A stretch of 64,000 bases of DNA from Branchipolynoe longqiensis (GCA_030323885.1 CM059196.1:41633798-41697797), one strand, 5' to 3'; counted from the stretch's first letter, positions 20,960 through 32,281 are shown. The notes: generated from the sequence alone by a model not told the origin. Translations and numbers: made by a program.

Positions 20960-22139
20960 CCTGTTGCAGGAGGTACTGTTGCTGTGCGCTGGCGGCGCCA
21001 TCTACCGGATAGAATGTCAATGAGACTCCTCGTCCCAAATGCAAATGGTGATGGCGTCGTAAATTTGATCATTGACTTCTCAGTCTCACTTGTTGAGCAT
21101 GAAACTGCCATTCTAAAGAGATGAACTCTCTTGGTTGTGAGTTCATACTTTTCCATTGGAACCATGCTATCCTTGCGAGGCTGGGAATCCATGGCTGGCT
21201 TGTTCGACATAAAAACAATCGGTCTGCGAAGAGGCCGGAAATGAGGGTGGATGTAAGGGATAGTGACACCAGAAGCAGCGACTTGTGCATGTGCACTGCC
21301 CCCGATAAATGGATACAGTGACAGATCAGCAGCCGGACTAGGAGTAGCTGCAGGAGTAGTAGCATGAATGCTTTCGAATGCCCCAATGGCCGGAAGCCCC
21401 TGGTTCAAGCGGTTCCTGCGTCTACGGAGGATCTCAGGGTCAATGGAGGGTTGTGGCAAAATGTAATCCTCGGGGTTATTTCTTACATTGTCCTCAATGT
21501 AGGTGATGACAGCCCGCTGGAGCTGCGGGTCCACAGGGTTGACAGGGGGCCGCTTCTGCAAGTAGTCCTCCAAGAAGTGCACGAGGACCTTGCCAACGTT
21601 CAGGCTGAACATGGCAAACTCTTGAGTGTGTGTATTGATACCTCTCACCAGCCCATCCAAGCGCAGGTCACCTTTGAAACTAGTTGGGACGTGTGGCTTA
21701 AGCAGTGACTCTGATTGGAGCCCGGAGCCCTGACCATTGCCATTGGTTAATCCTACCGGATTATCTCCACCTCGGTTCATGCCAAAGGACAAGTTGGGAA
21801 TAATGTGGGACAGGAAGCCACTCTCTGTACCCTGTCGACTGGTTCCGGTTCCCAGCGCTGCAGATCTGTGTGGTCTTAATATTGTCTTTGTGGGGTTCAC
21901 TTGGTCGCTGGTTAATCGCTGCTGGACAAACTGGGGCACATTGCTCAGGGAGTCTGCCTGAAGGACTTTGGTGGCATCCAGTGGCTCGACGAAAGGCTCT
22001 TGACGGGCGGATGCCGAGACAGGGTGAAAGGAGTTTTGGGTGCCAAGTGGACTTTGCCGAAAGTGAGAAGATCTCTGGACTGGCTTCTCCCCAAGCAGGA
22101 CAAGCCTATTCTGGCGTCTTGCATGATGTTCCTTTAAAC
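20960..22139 (-). CDS. Large exon of a predicted secreted protein
   Basis: On the minus strand the acceptor TTATGCTTACAG opens an exon of 1,180 nt with no stop. Entry is phase 1. At the far end a GTAAAT donor would leave in phase 2, or the frame stops at TAA (20,956-20,958) if not spliced. About 393 residues of mixed composition: Gly/Asn/Ser-rich around GMNRGGDNPVGLTNGNGQG, an ordered-looking segment (VGKVLVHFLEDYLQKRPP, then AVITYIEDNVRNNPEDYILP), a tetrabasic EILRRRRNR that could be a furin-type site, and a Thr/Pro/Ala-rich linker. Only one Cys, so no disulphide-rich domain. It joins in phase with the signal-peptide exon at 27,476-27,575. I do not recognise the family. Confidence 0.7.
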
Positions 22140-22554
22140 CTGTAAGCATAACATGAGATTTAAATGATTTTGTGTTGTTTATTTTTGTTTAACATTTTTA
22201 TTCCAGTTGAATAATATGTTTATTCAGCTCAGAGGCACTGATCTTCTGGCCTTAACAATTACAGTGCATAGGAAATATTCATGAATGAGATGATGAGATG
22301 CTATGAGCAATATAGACAATAGCAGGTTGAAATCAGGAATTTCAAATATGCAATCTTATTTTGTACATGTAGACTGGAGAATAGCGAGTCATGTTTAGAG
22401 TATAGCACTGATTTGCTGATCATACCTGTGAGAATACATTAATGCAATGAGTATGACTTGCTACTATGGGTAGTAGTGGCGGTTTACAATACTAGAATAG
22501 GACTATGTAAATTGATGGCAACTTCATGGGGTTGTCATTTTTTTACCATGCTGT

Positions 22555-22742
22555 TGGTATTAAGACCTGCTCACTAACATTATCCTGACAGTGGGCCAGG
22601 CAGCTAGTGTCCTATGCTAGTGATATCGAGCACGAGCTACGGTAGTGACAAGTATCAATATTGTATGTATTTAGCTTGACTCGGCCTGGGTTCGATCCCA
22701 TGTCTTGCTGCTTTGGAAGTAGGCATCCAAACCAACTGAGAT
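22555..22742 (-). mobile_element. tRNA-head SINE, diverged, head side
   Basis: Inverse landmarks CTAACATTATCCTGACAG, GTGACAAGTATCAATATTG, TTGACTCGGCCTGGGTTCGA and ATCCCATGT. Upstream at 22,150-22,550 nothing is seen. Confidence 0.65.
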
Positions 22743-22744
22743 AT

Positions 22745-23570
22745 ATATAAAAAAAACAATTAACCAAACAGTGTATGGGTATATAGGGGATTCTATTAGA
22801 AGATTACCTTAATAAATCATATTTAATATTTGATTTTAGGAGAAATGAAAATGTATGTTGTTGTTATTTATTTGCATTTCCATTCGGGATAATTGAAAAT
22901 GGCAATAAAAAGCATGTTCAGTTTCTACCTCAGGGGACAATTGACATTAGTGATTGCCAAGCTATTCACATTGTTAGTGCATCAATCTCTCTGTATGGGC
23001 ATCATGGCTACCGGATCCTTTTGTATGAATCCCATAGTCATATCTTGAAGCAGGTCGCACATTAATAACAAATCATAGAGAAATAATTAGCCCTCCAATT
23101 TATTCGAAATGAGGTAATTAAAATCATATTTAAGCGAGCAAATAAAACATTAGTTCATTTAAATATGATATAAGATACACGTTCATGAATCAAATTATTT
23201 ATAAGCATTATTTTTGTTTGAATGAACTTATTGACACATAATCCACCGATCAAGTAACAATTTCTAAGAATGTTGCCACATTTGATAATACTTATCTAGC
23301 TTGGATATTGGTGCATTTCTTAGCCATATATGGCTGCATGGAAGGAACAATAAGGCAATGCCCAAGAAGCTATCACTGCTGAAAAGCATATGACCTCATA
23401 TCTGGCAAGTTGATGTGCACACATTGAAATTATTTAACATTGTTTCACTTCGAATGTCCCCAAAGTTACCCTCTTTATATCAAAGTTATTCTGACGTAAA
23501 ATATAACACCCTATAATGATCAAGCTAAAGCTTTAATTAGATATAATTATATTTTGTAATTTTGTTTATA
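22745..23570. other. No feature seen
   Basis: AT-rich sequence, inside the inferred intron of the secreted-protein gene. No repeat family or frame supported. Confidence 0.4.
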
Positions 23571-24930
23571 ATCGAAAATGTAGGTTTGCAATTTCGCCAA
23601 CTTTAATATGATCTTTAGTTATATTAATACGGAAATTGTAAACTTCCGATATACATACATATATATATATATCGTTAATATAATCTCGCCCGTGTGCCGA
23701 CAGCCTATGTAATACATGTTCACAGGCTCTACCCCCACATACCGCTTGTGTATTAATTGCCATTACTACTATACTTCCATGCTAAGGCCGATGGTGTACT
23801 CTGCCACTTCTGTCACTTATAAGCACCCGAGATATTACCTATTATTGTTATTGTCTGTATTAAGAAGGTGGTTACTTGTCCCGAGAGTTATTCCGCATTA
23901 CTGTAATGTCTACATTACTCCATCATCTGTGCAAAAGGCCAATAGTAATAGGTATAATAATGAACCATCATTAGGGGGTTGACCATGACGGTTAGTGTAA
24001 TAAGGGACACGTTCGTAAAGGGTAAGGAATGCAAGGAACATCTCAATCACATTTTAAGAGCTCACAACTTGATTACTGTTCCTACCAACACCATCTAATC
24101 TCTTGCAATATCAATCATATGAATAAATACTTCCCTTCCATTTCCTTTAGAGTCAAGATACTTTCAATTACTGTATTTAAAGCCAGATTATCGTCTAAAA
24201 CATCAGAGCGCTAATGAAACACATCTGATGGGTCCGGGCCCGACGGTTCAAACCTTGTACATTGCTAGGAGAGTAAGGCGGAATGCCGCAGTGTGTCTCC
24301 GAGCAATGAGTTACAGCAGCGAACCCTTCCCCACATTTGATGGCCAATGTGGGTTTGTCTTGGTGAGCAGCCCGCATTTACATAAGAGGGTTGCTCGACC
24401 CAAGCCCGCACCGGCCACAGCTCAATTATAGTCTTGCCCACTTCATATATATATGCATCTAACCTATATACAGCTACATATCTATATATGTATATGCAAA
24501 TATATATATATATATATATGTGTATTATAATGCATTATAATAATATAAATAACGGAGCCCACATAAGGTTAATTATATATTTATTATTATTGTCGTTGCA
24601 TATTATCGATGTATTAGGAGTCGCGCGCCAACCCCACCGGCCCGCGCACATGGGGCGCTACCTGTCAGCGCCTGATTCGATCCACTTCTCATAGAATTTT
24701 CTTATATATATACACATGTATATGCATATATATGTGTGTACATCCACATCTATAAATACACAACACATAGATATATGTATATCCATATACATAATATATA
24801 CATTCATATATAGAGATATATGGATATATGTATGTGTGTGCATACATATATATTTGGAGTGCCTTAGAAAACCAATGCGAATACAGCCAGTTTAGGTTGA
24901 GCAACTTAATTCTCATCTCTGCTAAGTAGG
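23570..24930 (+). mobile_element. Diverged relative of the 2.93-kb TIR element
   Basis: Shares blocks in the same order with 58,900-59,470: GAATGCAAGGAACATCTCAA against GAGTGCAAGGAAAGTTCCAA, GAGCTCACAACTTGATTACT against GAGCTCACAACTTTATTCCT, CATATGAATAAATACTTCC, ATGAGTTACAGCAGCGAACC against ATGAGTTACTGCAGTGAACC, and GACCCAAGCCCGCACCGG against GACCCAAGCCCGCAATGG. No terminal inverted repeats found here. Carries many (TA) tracts. Confidence 0.65.
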
Positions 24931-25103
24931 TCACATTTAATGCGTGCTATGATTGATCTGCTTCCTTCACCGCATACAAACCAGATCCTGCCCAGGGCTA
25001 TTCCATGGGCCTGGTGTGATGTATTAATGCTGCTTCCGCAAACATCCCATTGGTTCATTCCTGACAATCACCTAGTTATTTTCAGCAGAGGTTGTGTGTG
25101 TAC

Positions 25104-25458
25104 TTAAAGCTGCATAGTCCGATGGTTTTGAGTTTCTGACATTTTTCTGAGATAAGTATATTAAATTGATCATTATAATCTACCTTACTTTAGTTTGAAG
25201 TAACATTTAATTGAAATGGCTACCTTTTGAGATATTTGAAATTCAAACATGTGAAAATAATTTTGGCAAACACGCCAAAACTCTGATACCATAGGCTTCG
25301 GCAGTAACAGGTTCTGTTAAATTCACTCATTGTTCCCTTCTATGTGGCAATAAATACTTAATAAGTGCATCAGTATCTACGTTAGATATGTAGAATCAAA
25401 TCTAGATAATTGTTTTGATTTTGAAAACTTGATGCTTCATCGGACTATGCAGCTTTAA
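25104..25458 (+). mobile_element. TTAA-flanked MITE, copy 2
   Basis: Ends TTAAAGCTGCATAGTCCGAT and CATCGGACTATGCAGCTTTAA (inverse). All internal landmarks are present, including TTGGCAAACACGCCAAAACT and TAGATATGTAGAATCAAATC. About 355 bp. Confidence 0.9.
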
Positions 25459-25724
25459 TGCGGCACGAAGAATGCATCGGGGCTTTTTATCCAATGGACC
25501 GACCTACATGTGAACATACACTTGCTCCTGCACATCAAACTTAGAGACTTATACACAATTTGTCATAAACATGTTGTTGTTTGATGCTCCTGTGCTTAAA
25601 AGAATTATAAACAAAGGCAATGTCCAGCATATTACTAATATTAGTCTGCACACCAACATGGAGTTGGCATTTTTTCAATTTCAACATCTCAAAATTTAAC
25701 ATTCAAAAAGGCATTTCAAGCAAT

Positions 25725-25845
25725 AGTAATAATGGCGAGCGCCAGGCTAAGAAGCGACAAGTATAAATTTTAAAGTAATTTGTTTGACTCGAAAGGGAAT
25801 CGAACTCCCGAGGCCGGCGCTCTACCGATTAGCCCACCGCGCCAG
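25725..25845 (-). mobile_element. tRNA-head SINE, head fragment
   Basis: Inverse of GCGCCAGGCTAAGAAGCGAC, TTTGTTTGACTCGAAAGGGA and the tRNA-like head ending CTACCGATTAGCCCACCGCG. The head is well preserved. Confidence 0.75.
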
Positions 25846-25849
25846 GTTT

Positions 25850-26760
25850 AAAAAAAAATGTATGCTATATTATGAATGATATAGCATATTGTAAAAGTCT
25901 AAATTGTGCTGACAACTCGTTAGTTGTGGTCATGGTCATTACAATTCCCAATGACCTGCGTGCTCTACAGGGGAAAAATCATATTAGTTTTACTAGTCCG
26001 ATATAATTTGTTAGATCTTCTGGTTATTTCTTTAAACATAGCTAACTTTCAGTTTCTACTTAGTGAAAAGGAGCAAAGTTTAAGAGCTAATCACTTTACA
26101 TAACTAAGAGGCTAAGCATACGCCAATGCTTGTTAGTCGAAGTTGCATATACATTTATTTATGTGAGCGCTGTGTTGCCTGTGGCGTTCTATATTAGTTA
26201 ATGGCAGCCATTAAAGCTGATTGAGTGGCCTCAAAATATGCTATAAATAACTCAGCTAGTTAGATTGTAAATATGCACACCATGAACAGTCGTAGATGGT
26301 AATAAATGGTATTTGTGAAAAGTAACAAGTGTCTGCAGCACGTTGGTTGACCTTCAAAGTAACCGGTATGTGCACGAGAAACTGCTGACTTGACCGGGTA
26401 AAAATCTGCCACAAGATATTGACAGTAATAAATGGACTAGAAGAATAGGCTACTTGTGCACTATTATCTTCATCATGTATTCATAATATCATTTACTATT
26501 GTTTTATCATTACCAATCAGCAATAAGATAACACACTATTGTTTATCACTACCAAGCAATAATAATATAACAGTATGCCCATTGTAATAGTGGCAACGAT
26601 TAAATGTTTAAGAAGTCTAGTATATCAATATATATATATATATTTAAGCTGCTGCATATTTCTTATACTTAGTCAAATTCTCCACAATCCCGAAAAATCC
26701 TGAAATCCGGGCCAGTTCCGATACCAAGCCTGCCACAGTGCCAGATATTTGGTGCAGTAG
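25850..26760. other. No feature seen
   Basis: AT-rich sequence with a short ATTGTTTATCAYTACCAA duplication near 26,490-26,570. No gene or known repeat supported. Confidence 0.4.
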
Positions 26761-26788
26761 CTGGATATATATATATATATATATATAA

Positions 26789-26825
<37 letters not shown>

Positions 26826-26826
<1 letters not shown>

Positions 26827-27297
26827 GGGTCAGGATCACAAAAAGAGGCCAATTGGGGGAAGTTGTCAGCGGCGAGCATGGATGTCGGCGTCGATCGGTA
26901 TAATTATAATTTAGCATTGACAGAGGTGCTGGAAAGTCTTAAAATTTATCCGGAATGTAAAGGTCGAGAAAATACAACAACCTTATTTGTTTCTAGGATA
27001 AGTTAATGTAAAACAAAGAAATGCACGAGACTTTAAGAATTGCGATGCCGACATCTGTTAAAGTTGTCGGCGTCAATCATTGGATGTCGGCGTCGATCGG
27101 TATAATTATAGTTTAGCATTGACAGAGATGTTGGAACGTCCTTAAATTTATACTGAATGTAAAGGAAGAGAAAATACAACAACCTTATTTGTTTCTAGGA
27201 TAATTTAATATGAAACAAAGAAATGCACTACACTTTTAAGAATTGCGACACCGACATCTTCACTTGACCACCGATTGGCCCATTTTTCTGAGGCTGA

Positions 27298-27299
<2 letters not shown>
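26826..27299. mobile_element. TIR element between two (TA) microsatellites
   Basis: Left arm GGGTCAGGATCACAAAAAGA then GGCCAATTGG; the right arm read inversely is GAGTCAGCCTCAGAAAAATG then GGCCAATCGG. Both ends touch long (TA)n tracts (26,763-26,825 and 27,300-27,358). The core is a direct tandem duplication with a 202-bp period starting GATGTCGGCGTCGATCGG at 26,881 and 27,083. No coding capacity. Confidence 0.7.
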
Positions 27300-27363
<64 letters not shown>

Positions 27364-27475
27364 AATGTATTCTATTGTACTGGGTACCACAAACAAACCC
27401 CAAAAGGTTGAATACAGGACAAGGCGCTATGCAACTCATAACCTTGGGCTACGGCGCTGGCCCGGTGCCTCTTAC

Positions 27476-27575
27476 CTGGTGGCCGGACTTCCGGTGCGGC
27501 TGGCGCGGCGACAAGGACGTGGGAGATGGCGAGGACGCTGCAGACGTTGAGTAGTGCAGGTGCGTGCAGGCGCAT
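27476..27575 (-). CDS. Signal-peptide exon of a predicted secreted protein
   Basis: On the minus strand, the first ATG (27,575) opens 33 codons plus one base, ending at a consensus donor CCAG|GTAAGAG. The product starts MRLHAPALLNVCSVLAISHV and continues LVAAPAAPEVRPP: a short basic start, a hydrophobic core of about 18 residues and small residues at a likely cleavage point (AAPA). This is a textbook secretory signal. The phase-1 exit fits the phase-1 entry of the 20,960-22,139 exon 5.3 kb downstream. A GTG-initiated extension at 27,611 was not preferred. The region upstream is a CpG-rich block suited to a promoter. Confidence 0.6.
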
Positions 27576-27584
27576 GGTGATGCT

Positions 27585-27830
27585 GAGAGGCACCTGCCCG
27601 ACCGCCACCACGGCGCCGACTGTGGACCCGGCCAGGCCCTGCCAGGCCCTGCCCGGCCCTGCCCCGGCCCGCCCCGCTCCTTTCGCGCCCCGCCCCGGCC
27701 CGCGCCTTCGTCCGAACCCGCCCCGGCCAGCGCTGCCCGGCCTACCGCGCCGCGCCCCGCCCCCGCCCCGGCCCCACCCCGCCCCGCCCCGGCGTCGGAC
27801 CCGACCGGGATAGTGTTTCCGCTGACACCG
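27585..27830 (-). promoter_or_regulatory. CpG-rich CCCCGGCCC block upstream of the signal-peptide exon
   Basis: Very GC-rich degenerate repeat (CCCGGCCCTGCC, CCCCGCCCCGG) immediately 5' of the minus-strand ATG. It could be a CpG-island promoter, a minisatellite, or both. A similar CCCCG array at 57,250-57,470 has no adjacent exon, which weakens the promoter reading. Confidence 0.4.
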
Positions 27831-27841
27831 TGACGCAACCG

Positions 27842-28763
27842 TTATGGTGCTGTCACACTACCAGGTTTCTCACCAACGTGCGTCGACGCGTGCAGACGAC
27901 GTGTTGCCTTCTTGCATTCCCCTCCTCTTGCATTCTGCCTCTTCCATCCCCCAAGAGGGGAATGGAAGAGGAGGGAATGGAAGAGGGGGAATGGAAGAGG
28001 AGGAATGGGAGAGGGGGAATCGAAGAGGAGGAATGGAAGAGGTGGCAATGGAAGGGGAGGGAATGGAAGAGAGGGAATGGGAGAGGGGGAATGGAAGAGG
28101 AGGAATGGAAGAGGAGGGAATGGAAGAGGGGGATGGAGGGAGGAGAGGGGAATGGAAGAGTAGGGAATGGAAAATAGGGAATGGAAGAGGAGGGAATGGA
28201 AGAGAAGTGAGTGGAAGAGGAGGAATGGGAGAGGGGGGATCAAAGAGGAGGAGTGGAAGAGGGGACATGGAAGGGGAGGGAATGGAAGAGAGGGAATGGG
28301 AGAGGGGGAATGGAAGCGGAGGAATGGAAGAGGGGGAATGGAAGAGAGGGGATGTAAGAGGAGGAAGGAAGAGGGGCAATGGAAGGGAGGGAATGGAAGA
28401 GGGGGAATGGAAGAGGGGGAATGGAAGAGGAGGAAGGGAAGAGGAGGGAATGGAAGAGGGGGAATGGAAGAGGAGGGAATGAAGAGGGGGAATGGGAGAG
28501 GGGGAATGGAAGAGAGGGAATGGAAGAGGAGGGTATGGAAGGGGAGGGAATGGAAGAGCGGGAAGCGAAGAGAGGGGAGATACTTTTTTGGGGGGTTCCC
28601 ACCACGCGTCGACACACGTTGGCCGCGCACTAATAACACACTACTAACACGCTGCGGTGACGTCGAGTTTTCTCCCAAAACGCCGAAAAGTCTCGACGTG
28701 TTGAAATTATTTTGCGCGCTGCCGGTGCGTCGGTGAGAAGCGTCGTAATGTGACAGCACCATA
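27842..28763. mobile_element. TGTCACA-family TIR element, copy 2
   Basis: Ends TTATGGTGCTGTCACACTAC and GTAATGTGACAGCACCATAA are inverse. The right arm has ACGCGTCGACACACGTTGG and a CGCCGAAAAGTCTCGACG motif, as in copies 1 and 3. Most of the interior is a purine minisatellite (next entry). Confidence 0.85.
27955..28580. repeat. GGAATGGAAGAGG minisatellite inside the TIR element
   Basis: About 45 units of 12-15 bp built from GGAATGGAAGAGG with changing G-run length. One strand is almost pure purine. Several open frames of 80-330 residues across it are repeat translations. Confidence 0.95.
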
Positions 28764-28805
28764 ATCGAAATGGGTGTACGGCGAATACATAATTGAGCTT
28801 CGGAC

Positions 28806-29190
28806 GAAAGCTGCATAGTCCGATGAAGCATCAATCAAAATCAAAATAAGTATCTACATTTTATTGTACATGTCGATATTATTATTAGAGTAAGTTAGAC
28901 ACAAATGTAATTATTAAACATGTTCTTCTGCATAGAAGGAAATCATCCAGTCAATTTAATAGAACTCTTTACAGCAGAAGCCTATGGTGTTAGATTCTTT
29001 AGAGTTTTGGCATACTTGACAAAACTAATATTATATGTTTGCACTTCAAATATCTCAAAATTTAGCCATTTAAAATCAGAGTTACTTCAAAGTGAAGCAA
29101 AATTGATTATAATGACTATTCTAGTATATTTATCTCAGGAATCTGACCTAATCTCCAAACCATCGAAATATGCAACGTTATTGATCATTA
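28806..29190 (-). mobile_element. TTAA-flanked MITE, copy 3
   Basis: Starts AAAGCTGCATAGTCCGATGA, with family landmarks in reverse (CCTATGGTGTTAGATTCTTT, TTAGCCATTTAAAATCAGAG, CAGGAATCTGACCTAATCTC). The far end is diverged (CATCGAAATATGCAACGTTA). Confidence 0.75.
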
Positions 29191-29399
29191 ACTACTCCTT
29201 TTTGTATTCCTTATTACCTATTTTGCATCTATTCATTTGAAATGACTCATCAAGTCAGAAAGGCATGATCAAAGATTGGAGAGAGAAAACCGATCCAATT
29301 CAGATGCAGAACATCATCAGACAGGCTCAAATAATAAGGCGATATTTTCATGAGAAAAACACTGCCATATGTAATTTATTAGATATGGAAGCACGTCGC

Positions 29400-29707
29400 T
29401 TTAGTTGGAACTCACGGGTTCGAACCCTCGTCGAGTCAAACCAATGGCTTAAGAATTGATACTTGTCTCGTCCTAGCCAGGCGCTCGGCATTAGTAAGAC
29501 AGGACAAGGACTAGTTGGCTCAGTGTCAGGATAATTTGCCTCATGTTATGGTGTCAGGATAATGTAGGATCTTAGGTCATGGTGCTGCTGGCCTGGTCTC
29601 CCAGTGGAGCAGCACTATAAAGTTTACATGAGTGCGCACTCTCACAATTCGGTGCCCATCCTGATATGACAGTAGATGTTGCCAGGACATAAAATCCAGC
29701 AACCAAC
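29400..29707 (+). mobile_element. tRNA-head SINE, plus orientation
   Basis: B-box-like CACGGGTTCGAACCCTCG, then GAGTCAAACCAATGGCTTAAG, GGCGCTCGGCATTAGTAAG, a partially duplicated AGTGTCAGGATAAT block, and the tail GATGTTGCCAGGACATAAAA. Confidence 0.85.
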
Positions 29708-29709
29708 CA

Positions 29710-29918
29710 ACCTAACCAGGTGCTCGGCATTATTAGGATAGGGCAAGGACTGGTTGGCTCAGTCAGGATAATGTGACTGAGTGGGATATCAGGTCATGGT
29801 GTTGTCACTGTCAGCACTGTAAAGTTTCCCATGGTCGCGCACTGTCACAAGTCGGTGCCTGTCCTGATATGACCTTCGATATTGCCAGGAAATAAAACCC
29901 CAACAAACAACCAATCTT
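29710..29918 (+). mobile_element. tRNA-head SINE, headless, in tandem
   Basis: Starts at CCAGGTGCTCGGCATTATTA directly after the previous copy and ends GATATTGCCAGGAAATAAAA. The head-to-tail arrangement suggests insertion into the older copy's tail or unequal exchange. Confidence 0.8.
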
Positions 29919-29919
29919 A

Positions 29920-30489
29920 GTTGGAAAGTGACTAAACCACCAGGAGTATCCATTTCAGGAATCACATCACAACACATTTATTGTCACCATACCTGACACT
30001 GCTGGAAACTCCACAAAAACTGTCTCTTAAAACATGCCGGCACGTGCTGCTTCTTCTTTTATATATGTGTCTTACTGCTTACTATAAATGAAAAGTATAA
30101 TCTACCTTACTGTATTTGAAAAGAAACGGTAAACAAAGTCATATATATCATTACACTGTGTTGACAATATTATTTTAGCATTTTTCAATATAAATATCTC
30201 CAAATTCCATAATTTGCAAAGAAAGTTGTTTTCCAAACTAAACAGAAGTTGATTTTAATTATCAATATATATATATATATAGAGGACAATTTAAATCATC
30301 GGATTAGGCAACTTTATTTAAATGCAATGATACTAGTTAATAGCATATTTGGGTAAGTTTTATTGCAGCATTGTCTACATTATAAAGCACCAGCTTTATG
30401 TAGGTAAAATAACTAGTCAATTATCACTCAGGCACCACCAAACTTAGTTTGTTTAATTGTTGGTATTAGACTAAAGTGCTCGGCATACC
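29920..30489. other. No feature seen
   Basis: AT-rich. 30,120-30,310 has weak likeness to the TTAA MITE interior (TTTTCAATATAAATATCTCC), too poor to bound. Confidence 0.4.
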
Positions 30490-30845
30490 TCCATTAAAGT
30501 CCAAGGATTTTGAGTTTCTTTCATTTTCTGAGATAGAAATATGAGGTTGATAGTTATAATCTGCCTTCCTTAATCTGAAGTAGCTTCTTTTTTGAATGAC
30601 TAACTTTGGAGATATTTGAAGTGCAAACATAGAACATTAATTTAGGCAAGCACGCCAAAACTCTGACACCATGAGCTTCCGCAGCAACAGGTTCTATAGT
30701 AAATTGACTCAGTATTATTCCTTTCCATGTGGCAACAAATACTTAATAAGTGCATTAGTAATTAAGTTAGATATGTAGAATCAAATATAGATAATTGCTT
30801 TGGTTTTGAAAACTTTATGCTCTCATCAGACTATATAGCTTTAAC
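30490..30845 (+). mobile_element. TTAA-flanked MITE, copy 4
   Basis: Left end ATTAAAGTCCAAGGATTTTG, internal GGCAAGCACGCCAAAACTCT and GTTAGATATGTAGAATCAAA, right end CATCAGACTATATAGCTTTAA. Confidence 0.85.
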
Positions 30846-30939
30846 AATTAATACATTAATACTATAATAGTTTGCTCCAGGTTACAAAGCAGCTGGCTGG
30901 ACTTATAACTGGACAGCAATGGACTCAATTAATTTCTTT

Positions 30940-31168
30940 GTTGTTGTTTTACGTCCTAGCAACATCTAAGGTCATATCAGGACAGATGCCGACTTGTGAT
31001 AATGCACAATCATGGCAAATGTATAGTGCTGCCCTGTGGGGATACTCAGTCACATTATCCTGACACTGAGCCAACCAGTCCTGGCTCTATTTCTAATAAT
31101 GATCAGCGCCTGGACAGGAAGCAACAAGTATGAATTATTAAGTCATTGGTTTAACTCGACCATGATAT
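30940..31168 (-). mobile_element. tRNA-head SINE, head decayed
   Basis: Inverted body from GTTTTACGTCCTAGCAACAT through GGCGCTGATCATTATTAG-type sequence to TTGGTTTAACTCGACCATGA. A deletion in the middle removes the GGGAGACCAGG segment. Confidence 0.8.
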
Positions 31169-31395
31169 AACAAAACCGGAGAGAGACGCTCAACTCATTT
31201 GGCCATCCCGTCTGGTCAATTAGCCCTCTTAAATGACAATGGTACCAAGCACGGGCGTGCGACCAAAGTGCAGTTGACACGAGATTGGCGGAAATGGATC
31301 CACAGCGACACACAGCGACACATAGCGGGAAACTACAGCACTTTGCCGTCCTGTGGTTTAATTGCGCGGAAACATGCGTCAAGGCTGCAACGTTG

Positions 31396-31731
31396 GTTGG
31401 TTGGTTGGTTGTTGGGGTTTTACGTCCAGGTAACATCTAAGGTCATATCAGGACGGGTACGGACTTGTGACAGTGCGCACTCATGGCGACTTTATAGTGC
31501 TGCTCCACTGGGCAATCATGCTGCAGGCACCATGAACTTATAATCCCACTCAGTCGCATTATCCTGACACTGAGCTAACCAGTGCTGGCCATATCCTATT
31601 AATGCAGAGCACCAGGCTAGGAAGCGACAAGTATCAATTTTAAAGTCATTGGTTTGACTTAACCAGGAACCGAACTCCCGACCTTCCGCAAGCGAAGCCC
31701 GCACTCTACCGATTCGGCCACCGCGCGGATT
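31396..31731 (-). mobile_element. tRNA-head SINE, full length with target duplication
   Basis: Flanked by a 12-bp duplication with one mismatch, GCTGCAACGTTG (31,384-31,395) and GCTGCAACATTG (31,732-31,743). The minus-strand head shows the A-box-like TGGCCGAATCGGTAGAGTGC and B-box-like GGGAGTTCGGTTCCTGG. This is the clearest full copy for defining the family ends. Confidence 0.9.
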
Positions 31732-31935
31732 GCTGCAACATTGTCATTCGCGATGACTATAGGGATGTCAACACAACCTGTCTCTGGTAGTGGAGAGGAG
31801 GTGTCGGGGAGAGCAGAGTGACACAATATTAATATTCATAATGCAACCTAGACGGGATATGCCGAATGAGTTGCGGGTCCGTTTTTGTAGATCATGAGAC
31901 AAACATTGACAATTTATACTTGTCGCTACCTTGCC

Positions 31936-32281
31936 AGAGCGGGATGTAGCTCATCCGGCAGGGTGTCCACCTGTGAAGGTATCGGTCATCCAATTGATCG
32001 TGCTCTGTGGACACATTTGCAGTTTGGGCTATTTTCCGTTCCAACCAGTGGGCCAAGCTTGTTCATCAAAGGCTGTGGTATGTGTTGTCCTGTCAGTGGG
32101 AAAGTGCATATAAAAGACCCTTTGCTGTTTATCAGAAAGACTAGCCTATATGGCCACAGTGAGGTTCCTCCAAAGAAATATGTCAGAATGACCATATGGT
32201 TGACATCCATCCAATAGCAGATGATACAAATCAATGTGCTCTAGAGGTGTCATTAAATAAAACAAGCTTTCCTTTTTTTCT
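31936..32281 (+). mobile_element. V-type SINE, copy 2, inserted in another SINE
   Basis: Bounded by the 10-bp direct repeat CTACCTTGCC (31,926-31,935 and 32,282-32,291), which falls inside remnants of the tRNA-head SINE (TTTATACTTGTCG before, TGGCATTCAACATTAATAAG after). The body starts AGAGCGGGATGTAGCTC and shares blocks with 13,740-14,066: GGCTATTTTCCGTTCCAACC, AAGTGCATATAAAAGACCCT, CAATGTGCTCTAGAGGTGTC, ATTAAATAAAACAAGC. Confidence 0.9.

Noticed and set aside
20663..21001. 112-codon minus-strand frame overlapping the secreted-protein exon end
   Set aside because: Different frame, pyrimidine-rich composition, no domain; most likely intron or 3' sequence of that gene.
21364..22145. Plus-strand frames opposite the large minus-strand exon
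   Set aside because: Shorter, broken shadows with no acceptor or donor support.
27842..28834. Several 80-330-codon frames rich in Glu/Arg/Gly or Ser/Pro/Leu
   Set aside because: All translate the GGAATGGAAGAGG minisatellite on both strands.
31640..31731. tRNA genes with A and B boxes
   Set aside because: Each tRNA-like block is continuous with the SINE body and repeated in many diverged copies; none folds as a stand-alone tRNA by eye.
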